From NCBI GenBank assembly GCA_003157315.1, contig PMJE01000531.1, forward strand, positions 1 to 8,173: 8,173 nt of DNA, in the 5' to 3' direction. This document shows, piece after piece, positions 1 through 5,189 of the stretch. Each line of letters opens with the position of its first letter. Within the stretch, counting starts at the first letter, position 1. Source of the DNA: Myxococcales bacterium (lineage in GTDB: Bacteria; Myxococcota; Polyangia; Fen-1088). Position numbers and translations under genes: made by a program. Under the pieces are notes generated by a model. The model made no database searches and was not told the DNA's origin. It saw nothing but the letters and a program-made list of their open reading frames with translations.

Positions 1-1
1 T

Positions 2-103
2 CTCATTCACGTTGACAACTTCCGTCTTGAGAACCGCCGTCTCACGCTCTACAAGATCGCGGAGCACATCCCCTCTTTGCAGGACACGCGTGAATCGCGG
101 TAA
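2..103 (+). CDS. C-terminal end of an unrecognised protein (5' partial)
   Basis: The reading frame is open from the first bases of the window to a TAA at 101-103, giving 33 residues; the start lies outside. The tail begins LIHVDNFRLENRRLTLYK, is basic and polar, and has no membrane segment or motif I can name. Protein-like composition and a downstream small ORF only 9 bases away, whose AAGG ribosome binding site overlaps this stop codon, argue that it is a real gene end and the first cistron of a short operon. The function cannot be read from this fragment. It could be the larger partner of a two-gene cassette, but that is only suggested by the layout. Confidence 0.5.
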   Translation, partial: LIHVDNFRLENRRLTLYKIAEHIPSLQDTRESR

Positions 104-112
104 GGTACAGGC

Positions 113-268
113 GTGAAGAAGCGAAAGACGAAACCGCGACCGCCGCCGAAGAAAGTGATCCGGGGCGATCCGCCTCTATCGCTTCACCCGCTGAAGTTCA
201 CAGAGGCTATTTCAGTGCTTCTTGGAGGCGCTGGACAAACAAAGCAAACCCCATCATCTCGTTCTTGA
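113..268 (+). CDS. Small basic protein of 51 residues, function unknown
   Basis: A GTG at 113 opens a 51-codon frame ending in TGA at 266-268. AAGG at 102-105 lies 7 bases before the GTG and overlaps the upstream stop, so the two frames look translationally linked. The N-terminus is very basic and proline-rich (VKKRKTKPRPPPKK), followed by a segment containing PLSLHPLKFTEAISVLLGG that could form a short amphipathic helix. The pattern (Ser-Leu-x-Pro-Leu, then an acidic residue-Ala-hydrophobic-Leu-Leu) resembles small hypothetical proteins I have seen in GC-rich bacteria, but I cannot name a family. Its last 62 bases overlap the 3' end of the minus-strand gene at 207, so its tail may be altered relative to relatives. 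No function is assigned. Confidence 0.45.
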   Translation: MKKRKTKPRPPPKKVIRGDPPLSLHPLKFTEAISVLLGGAGQTKQTPSSRS

Positions 269-1262
269 GGTATTTGAATACAAGGGGAACAAAGAAGTAG
301 TGGAATTGGCGCCCCGCAAGCTCGTGGTCAAGTCTCACGGTTGTCTTTTGATGGGCTATGCGTTGCCCTGGCGCAACGTGAACCTCAACGTAGCAATATG
401 TGTTGGGGTCAGGTGGAACATGGGCCTTCATCAAGTCCCCCATTGCCTGCTCGATACAAGTTGGCATTGCCTCTCGGTTCGCGGTTCCCGTGTATCTGAC
501 AAATCCCGCCCCTGTAGGGAGATGTTCCGCTGTCAATATTGCCAGTTCAGGCAGTCCATCTCTTCCAGTCAGCACTAATTGAAGTGGCGATGCTTCGACC
601 GGCGAACCCACCTCGTGGAAATCAACAGCACACGTGCACTCCCAATGTTTTGTAGGTTGTTCCAAATATTCTATAAAGACCTGGCGTATCATACCGATGC
701 TGTCGATCTGGAATTGACCGCCGGTATGTGATTTCAGGAGAACGCGTGCCGTGTGGGTCGTGGCCAGAGGAGATTGCGGCGTTTTGGGCCAACGAAGCCA
801 TTTCCGCCCTACAATCACTGCTCCTTGTTCCCGCTGGGTGACGCTTGGAGTATCCCAAGCATCGTGCACCACTGGTATCATGCCGACTTGGATTTCTTTG
901 GCTTCTGGTCTCTGCTGGCCAGCAGAGGCAGAAGCCGCAATCATCGGTTTCGCCGAGCCAGCCACCCGCGCGTCGCGCCACATACCATAGAAGATGTGCG
1001 CCCAAACGACCAGCATGCCCGTCACCACTGCCACCTGAACGATCGTCATCGTGGCAATGCTCTTTCCCGACGACAAAACCATACCGACGCAGATCAGGGT
1101 GCCCAACACACCGATGGCGATCATCACGTAGGCTTCTCGTAGCCCCCACTTCTTAGCAGCCACGATGATCAATCCACCTATGCCTATTTCCACAAATGAA
1201 GGTAGTAGGTTGTTGGCAGCGTTCGCCATGTCTGGGATGGTCATGTTCGCGAACGCTACCAC
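207..1262 (-). CDS. Hypothetical membrane protein with three N-terminal TM segments
   Basis: This 351-residue frame starts with GTG at 1262; in-frame ATGs at 1244 and 1229 are alternatives. GGGG at 1267-1270 is the only ribosome-binding-like signal and is weak. Residues about 19-36, 43-65 and 72-95 form three hydrophobic helices (for example GLIIVAAKKW and VAVVTGMLVVWAHIFYGMW). A short linker and a soluble domain of about 200 residues follow, without a motif I recognise. Aromatic residues and several Cys occur near WECTCAVDF, and the C-terminus is FVQRLQEALK. The topology suggests a small anchor with a large soluble domain, probably cytoplasmic. The DNA is clearly more AT-rich than the genes to the right, and codon use is less GC-biased at third positions, consistent with horizontal acquisition. 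The neighbours (small ORF operon, HicBA) also fit accessory DNA. Function unknown. Confidence 0.75.
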   Translation of the reverse strand: MVAFANMTIPDMANAANNLLPSFVEIGIGGLIIVAAKKWGLREAYVMIAIGVLGTLICVGMVLSSGKSIATMTIVQVAVVTGMLVVWAHIFYGMWRDARVAGSAKPMIAASASAGQQRPEAKEIQVGMIPVVHDAWDTPSVTQREQGAVIVGRKWLRWPKTPQSPLATTHTARVLLKSHTGGQFQIDSIGMIRQVFIEYLEQPTKHWECTCAVDFHEVGSPVEASPLQLVLTGRDGLPELAILTAEHLPTGAGFVRYTGTANREAMPTCIEQAMGDLMKAHVPPDPNTYCYVEVHVAPGQRIAHQKTTVRLDHELAGRQFHYFFVPLVFKYLKNEMMGFALFVQRLQEALK

Positions 1263-1361
1263 CCAACCCCGAGCACCGTAAACACAAATGCATCAGTGCG
1301 TTATCTCCTCGCGGCATGCGTTATGTAGTCAATCCCCCAAGTTTCGCGCCCACGAGGCGCT

Positions 1362-1379
1362 GGAGTCCGCGTGGACTCC
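1362..1379. terminator. Short hairpin downstream of hicA
   Basis: GGAGTCC (1362-1368) and GGACTCC (1373-1379) form a perfect 7-bp stem with a 4-base loop. The hairpin sits 9 bases beyond the hicA stop on the minus strand, where a transcription end is expected. There is no T-run after it on the minus strand, so it is at best a non-canonical terminator or an mRNA 3'-end stabiliser. The rest of the gap 1263-1387 shows nothing else I can support. Confidence 0.3.
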
Positions 1380-1387
1380 CATCGCTG

Positions 1388-1615
1388 CTAGAGGATCTTC
1401 AGGAATTCATCTACGGTGAGTCCAGCGCCTCTGATGATCCCGTGAAGCGTTCCGCGTTTCAGGTCGCGGTTGTGCCATGGAAGCACCACGGTTCGGTTGT
1501 CGGAGATGCGCACCAACACCTTGTGGCTGCCACGTCGCCTGTCGTCGACAAATCCCAGCTTCCGGAGAGCGCGTTCGACGTCAGCAGGTGTGCAACTCGG
1601 CAGCCGCGGGCTCAC
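1388..1615 (-). CDS. hicA: HicA-family mRNA interferase toxin
   Basis: A 75-residue protein of normal HicA length. HicA toxins are small double-stranded-RNA-binding-fold RNases that cleave mRNA in a ribosome-independent way and are neutralised by HicB. Seen here: the LRKLGF segment (about 18-23), the active-site-type GSHKVLV with its conserved histidine (about residues 29-35), VVLPWHNRDLKRGTLHGII (about 43-61) and the helix ending in TVDEFLKIL. These are the conserved family blocks in the right order. Translation starts at a GTG (1613-1615) that overlaps the TGA of hicB by four bases (GTGA), so synthesis is probably coupled to the antitoxin. No frameshift or loss of the key His is visible, so it looks intact. 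The family call is strong; toxicity is inferred. Confidence 0.92.
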   Translation of the reverse strand: MSPRLPSCTPADVERALRKLGFVDDRRRGSHKVLVRISDNRTVVLPWHNRDLKRGTLHGIIRGAGLTVDEFLKIL

Positions 1616-1863
1616 AGGCCCACTGTGCCGATGGGCACTGCGATGTGTTTGAGCACGGTTTCACGATCATCAGGGAGGGGCAGACCGCGCCGCTGGAGTG
1701 ATTCCAGGTAGAGGCTGATGGCCTCGCGGGCATTGCGTTCCGCTTCTTCGAAGGTGTCACCCTCGGTCACACAACCCTCAAGAGCCGGCACTTCCACGGT
1801 GTACCCGCCCTCCTCGGCGGGGATGAAGTGGACCGTATAGCTTGCGATGTCCTTCGGGGCCAC
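1612..1863 (-). CDS. hicB: HicB-family antitoxin, short form
   Basis: An 83-residue partner of HicA, encoded first in the operon. The family's partial RNase H-like fold is visible: SYTVHFIPAEEGGYTVEVPALEGC (about 8-31), then TEGDTFEEAERNAREAISLYLE (about 33-54), matching the usual Gly-Tyr-x-Val, Pro-x-Leu-x-Gly-Cys and Glu-Ala-x-x-Asn-x-x-Glu-Ala pattern. After the helix the protein ends in about 29 residues (LPLPDD...HIAVPIG) with no ribbon-helix-helix or helix-turn-helix domain. It therefore belongs to the short HicB type and may not repress its own operon without help. The start is a GTG (1861-1863), supported by AGGAG at 1870-1874. It is divergent from the SDR gene at 2094. The antitoxin-first order is reversed compared with E. 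coli hicAB but common elsewhere. Confidence 0.92.
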   Translation of the reverse strand: MAPKDIASYTVHFIPAEEGGYTVEVPALEGCVTEGDTFEEAERNAREAISLYLESLQRRGLPLPDDRETVLKHIAVPIGTVGL

Positions 1864-1869
1864 GTCGTG

Positions 1870-1874
1870 CTCCT
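1870..1874 (-). promoter_or_regulatory. Ribosome binding site fixing the hicB GTG start
   Basis: The minus strand reads AGGAG, 6 bases before the GTG at 1863. This near-consensus Shine-Dalgarno sequence decides the start codon of hicB; no better in-frame start lies nearby. Confidence 0.75.
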
Positions 1875-1890
1875 GTCGCTGGTCTATCCA

Positions 1891-1913
1891 CCTTCATGCA
1901 TACCACTTGAAGG
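1891..1913. repeat. Inverted repeat in the hicBA leader (candidate operator)
   Basis: CCTTCA (1891-1896) and TGAAGG (1908-1913) are perfect inverted arms separated by 11 bases, with an ATGCAT palindrome between them. The element lies 28-50 bases upstream of the hicB start and covers the candidate -10 region. It could bind a repressor, but the encoded HicB has no visible DNA-binding domain. Six-base arms can arise by chance. Confidence 0.25.
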
Positions 1914-1939
1914 CTACGCCGGTAGGCGCGGGTTGTCAA
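1911..1939 (-). promoter_or_regulatory. Candidate sigma-70-type promoter for hicBA
   Basis: On the minus strand a perfect -35 TTGACA (1939-1934) is followed after 17 bases by TAGCCT (1916-1911), which matches three of six -10 positions. Placement about 50 bases before the hicB start is suitable. The -35 is convincing and the -10 is weak; TATGCA at 1902-1897 is another possible -10 but with worse spacing. Confidence 0.35.
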
Positions 1940-2039
1940 CGCAGAGTGCCATGCCTGAGTGTCTTGTCGTGGCTCCGGCGAGGGACAGAGAGTTGCCCGG
2001 CTGGCGGCACGTCGGCAACGGTAAAGGAGCGCGATGGGA

Positions 2040-2045
2040 TAGAAT
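2040..2045 (+). promoter_or_regulatory. Candidate -10 element for the SDR gene
   Basis: TAGAAT matches five of six positions of a -10 box and lies 48 bases before the SDR start codon. No acceptable -35 sits 16-18 bases upstream and no extended -10 TG is present. It is a weak candidate in the 230-base divergent region 1864-2093. Confidence 0.2.
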
Positions 2046-2093
2046 GCGTCTTGTGGTCGGCACCATGGTGACCAGCAACCCCTCGATCGTCAC

Positions 2094-3074
2094 ATGAAAT
2101 CCGCGCTGGTTACCGGAGCGTCGGGCTTTCTCGGCGGTAATTTGGTGGCGGCCCTGTGCGGGCGCGGGGTCAAGGTGCGTGCATTGGTGCGGTCCACCAG
2201 CGACTTACGCCGCTTGGCGGGGCTGGGCGCGGAGATCGTCCGCGGGAATGTTTGCGACTCGGCTTCGCTACGCGAAGCTGCCCGCGGCCAGCAGGTGGTG
2301 TTTCACACCGCGGCCAAGGTGCCGGACTGGGGCCCGCGGCGCGAGTTCTTTCGGGTCAACCTGGATGGCACGCGCAACCTGGTGGCGGCTTGCCAGGACG
2401 CCAGCGTCGAGCGCCTGGTGCACGTGAGCTCGATGACTGTCCTGGGTTTGCCACGCCATGGTGCCGCGGTGGACGAACAGAGTCCCTATGATCCTTCGCC
2501 GAAGGATGCGTACACGGCCAGCAAGATCGCGGCGGAAGAAATCGTGCTTGCGGCAAATGGCCAGCGCGATCTCTCGACCGTCGCGATCCGGCCCGGGGCG
2601 ATCTGGGGACCGGGCGATCCCAGCATCACCCCGCGCATCGCGGCCCTGCTGCGCCGGGGCCGCGCGGTTTACATCGGCCGCGCGAGCAACCGGCTGGCAC
2701 TTTCCCACGTCGACAACCTCATTCTCGGGCTGCGGCTTGCCGCCGAAACCCCAGCCGCGGCCGGCCAGGTGTATCACCTGACCGACGGTGAACCCGTGAC
2801 GGCACGCGAGGTCATCGATGGCCTGGCCGGGCTCCTGGGCACGGCGCGACCGCGCTGGTCCGTCCCGTTCTTTTTCATCTACGCTGCCGCGGCTGCGCTG
2901 GAAGGCGTGGCCCGTCTTCTGCGCCGGCGCTCACCCCCGCCCTTCACACGCTACGGCGTGCGCCTGATGGCCAGCGACTGTCGCTACCACAACCGCAAGG
3001 CCGAGCGCGAGCTGGGCTTTCACCCAAGCGTGTCCTTTCAGCAGGGGCTGGCGGCCCTGGGCGGACATTTGTGA
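2094..3074 (+). CDS. Extended SDR: NAD(P)-dependent epimerase / 3-beta-HSD-like oxidoreductase
   Basis: This 326-residue protein is of usual length for an extended short-chain dehydrogenase/reductase. Residues 1-15 hold the Rossmann dinucleotide motif TGASGFLGG after the first beta strand, and the residues upstream of the ATG contain no other in-frame start nearby. Further family marks are the HTAA strand-4 motif, HVSSMTVLG (110-118, with the catalytic Ser), the YTASK catalytic Tyr140/Lys144, and the RPGAIWGPGD block (166-175). A hydrophobic stretch at about 255-275 (PFFFIYAAAAALEG) suggests membrane association, as in 3-beta-HSD-like and OleD-like members. The substrate could be a sterol, hydroxy acid or nucleotide sugar and cannot be chosen from sequence. 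No clear Shine-Dalgarno precedes the ATG. The downstream ATPase starts 66 bases later on the same strand. Confidence 0.88.
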   Translation: MKSALVTGASGFLGGNLVAALCGRGVKVRALVRSTSDLRRLAGLGAEIVRGNVCDSASLREAARGQQVVFHTAAKVPDWGPRREFFRVNLDGTRNLVAACQDASVERLVHVSSMTVLGLPRHGAAVDEQSPYDPSPKDAYTASKIAAEEIVLAANGQRDLSTVAIRPGAIWGPGDPSITPRIAALLRRGRAVYIGRASNRLALSHVDNLILGLRLAAETPAAAGQVYHLTDGEPVTAREVIDGLAGLLGTARPRWSVPFFFIYAAAAALEGVARLLRRRSPPPFTRYGVRLMASDCRYHNRKAERELGFHPSVSFQQGLAALGGHL

Positions 3075-3093
3075 GGGCGACCGCAGGTCGCCC
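3075..3093. terminator. Perfect hairpin directly after the SDR stop
   Basis: GGGCGACC (3075-3082) and GGTCGCCC (3086-3093) form a perfect 8-bp GC-rich stem with a GCA loop, starting at the base after the TGA at 3072-3074. No T-run follows (the next bases are ATAGCGC), so it is not a standard intrinsic terminator. It may be a Rho-assisted end, an mRNA-stabilising structure, an attenuator between the SDR and ATPase genes, or one copy of a dispersed palindromic (REP-like) repeat. No second copy is in this window. Confidence 0.45.
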
Positions 3094-3140
3094 ATAGCGC
3101 AATTCTCAGTTGTCAGCGGCACGGGGAACGGCCACGATGG

Positions 3141-5189
3141 ATGGCGAATCGCATGCTCGATGTCGCATCACTTGAACCGCTGGTTGATCAGCGCGACGTG
3201 ATCCTGGTCACCGGCAAGGGCGGCACAGGCAAGAGCACCCTGGTGGCAGCCCTGGCCGCCTTGGCTGCCCGGCGCCGCGGGGGCGCGGTTGCGGTCGAGT
3301 TTTCCGCATACCAGCGCCTGCCCGACTTGATCGCGCCGGAGAGCGGCGTCAGGGTGGTCAAGATCGATCTCGATACCGCTTTGGAGCCAGCTTTGCGGCG
3401 GCTGATCAACATCCCGATGTTGGCCCAGGCGGTGCTGCGCAACCGCGTGTTACGGCAGTTCATCCGCACCTCGCCGGCCATGCGCGAGATGATCGTGCTC
3501 GATGAACTGCGCGCCCTGGTCGACGAAAGCACGGCCCGGCGCGTGCCGGTGATTGTGGATCTGCCGGCCACCGGCCACGCGTTGTCGTTCCTGGATACGC
3601 CGCGCGCCGTGCAGCGCATGTTCCGCATCGGGCCCATCGCCCACGCGGCGGAGCGGGTTCAGCGCCTGCTGCTCGACGGCAAGCGCTGCGAGATGGTGAC
3701 CATCACCTTGCCCGAGGAGCTGCCAGTCAATGAAACACTGGAGCTTCTGCGCAAGGCGCGCCAGATGGGCATCGCGGCCCGCATGGTCGTGGTCAACCAG
3801 GTTCCCGCCATGCTTCTGCACGCCAGCGACCGGCCTTTGCTCGAAGTCTTGGAACGTGAGAGCGAGGAGGCCCTGGCGCGGCTGGCGATCGCGGCGAAAG
3901 GCCAGCTCGATGGGTTGGACCATGCGCGAAAACAGATCGACCGATTGCGCGGCTTGGAGAACGCCAGCGTGGTCGAGTTTCCCGCCCGGCCTCCGACGCA
4001 CGCACCTGACAGCGGGCGCTCCGCGCGCGCGGTCGAGCCCGCGGCGGGCAGCGCGGCTCGACTGGCCACGCTGATCGCCGATGCGCCGTTGGTGGTGTGC
4101 GTGGGACCGGGCGGCGTGGGCAAGACCACCCTGTCGGCGCTGCTCGCCTTGCGCCAGGCTGCGGCTGGCCAGCGATCCCTGGTGCTGACCATCGATCCGG
4201 CACGCCGGCTGGCCGACGCGCTCGGGCTGGTCGAGCTGACCAACGATCCCATGGAGCTGACAGGTTTCCGCAAGATGCACCCCACCGGCACGCTGAGCGC
4301 GCTCATGCTCGACCCCACTGCCACGTTCGATCACATGATCGCCCTGCTGGTGCCCGATCCTGTGCGGCGCGAGGAACTGCTGTCGAATCGGGTCTACCAG
4401 CACATCTCGCGCAGTCTGTCGGGCACCTTGGAATACATGGCGGTCGAGCGCGTGCACGAGTTGTTCCGCACTGGACGCTTCGACCGCGTGGTGCTGGATA
4501 CCCCGCCCACTGGCAACGCCCTGGATTTTCTCGAGGCGCCTGATCGGGTGGCCACCTTCTTCAGTGACAAGATCACCCGCTGGTTCATGCCCGCGGCCAC
4601 CTCGTCGTGGACCTCGCGCCTGTGGACTCGCGCTGGTGCCGCGGCGACGTCGCTCATCGCGCGGGTGGCAGGCCCGTCGTTCGTGGACGAGACGGTGGGG
4701 TTCTTCGCGGCCTTCGCCGACCTACTCGGCCATTTTCGCTCGCGCGGCGAACAAGTCGGCCGTTTGCTGCGCGACCCGCGCACGGTGTTTCTGGTGGTGT
4801 GCGCCCCTGATCCGGCCCGCATCGTCGAGGCCCAGGTAATCAGCGAGCACTTAGCCGACGAAGGCTGCGTGCCGCGTGCCTTCATCGTCAATCGGGTGGA
4901 GGAAGCCTTCTGGCCTGGTCCCGACGAAATCGAGCGCGCAGTCGAGCGCGCAGCCGCGCTGCTGGGCGGGTCGGAAGAGCGCGAGCAGACGCGCGCGTTC
5001 ATGGATCGCCTGGAGAAATTGCGCCGTCAGCAGGAGTCGGCCGCCGCGCTTCACGCGGAAGTGGTGGAGGCAGTGCGAAAGTTCGCTGCCCCACGCCCGG
5101 TGTTCACTGTGCCCCGGGTTCCGGTCGGCGAAACCCCACGCGATTCGCTGCTTGCCATGTACCTGGGTTTGTTTGCCCGGGAGGAGTGA
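3141..5189 (+). CDS. Fused double ArsA/Get3-like ATPase
   Basis: The 682-residue protein holds two ArsA/Get3-type P-loop ATPase domains. Domain 1 (about 18-275) has the deviant Walker A GKGGTGKST at 25-33 with signature Lys26, and a switch-like DLPATGH at 140-146. A Pro/Ala-rich linker (about 275-312) follows. Domain 2 (about 315-682) has GPGGVGKTT at 322-330, TIDPARRLADALG from 350, LEYMAVER near 430-437 and DTPPTGNALDFL at 453-464. These domain 2 marks match the ArsA-like ATPases that occur as adjacent gene pairs in actinobacteria, such as mycobacterial Rv3679-Rv3680. In domain 2 proline replaces the signature lysine, so the two sites are probably unequal. Known relatives are soluble dimeric ATPases that handle tail-anchored proteins or metal oxyanions; no arsenic genes are nearby, so arsenite export is unlikely. 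The ATG at 3141 has no strong ribosome binding site; ATG 3153 is an alternative. The ORF at 3137 is out of frame. Confidence 0.88.
   Translation: MANRMLDVASLEPLVDQRDVILVTGKGGTGKSTLVAALAALAARRRGGAVAVEFSAYQRLPDLIAPESGVRVVKIDLDTALEPALRRLINIPMLAQAVLRNRVLRQFIRTSPAMREMIVLDELRALVDESTARRVPVIVDLPATGHALSFLDTPRAVQRMFRIGPIAHAAERVQRLLLDGKRCEMVTITLPEELPVNETLELLRKARQMGIAARMVVVNQVPAMLLHASDRPLLEVLERESEEALARLAIAAKGQLDGLDHARKQIDRLRGLENASVVEFPARPPTHAPDSGRSARAVEPAAGSAARLATLIADAPLVVCVGPGGVGKTTLSALLALRQAAAGQRSLVLTIDPARRLADALGLVELTNDPMELTGFRKMHPTGTLSALMLDPTATFDHMIALLVPDPVRREELLSNRVYQHISRSLSGTLEYMAVERVHELFRTGRFDRVVLDTPPTGNALDFLEAPDRVATFFSDKITRWFMPAATSSWTSRLWTRAGAAATSLIARVAGPSFVDETVGFFAAFADLLGHFRSRGEQVGRLLRDPRTVFLVVCAPDPARIVEAQVISEHLADEGCVPRAFIVNRVEEAFWPGPDEIERAVERAAALLGGSEEREQTRAFMDRLEKLRRQQESAAALHAEVVEAVRKFAAPRPVFTVPRVPVGETPRDSLLAMYLGLFAREE

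Noticed and set aside
3450..4457. Minus-strand frame of 335 codons inside the ATPase gene
   Set aside because: High-GC antisense shadow with no recognisable motif, while the plus frame shows both P-loops and the family motifs throughout.
3141..5189. Arsenite export ATPase (arsA)
   Set aside because: No arsB, arsR, arsC or arsD neighbours, and domain 2 motifs match the Get3-like paired ATPases rather than plasmid ArsA, so no ars symbol was given.
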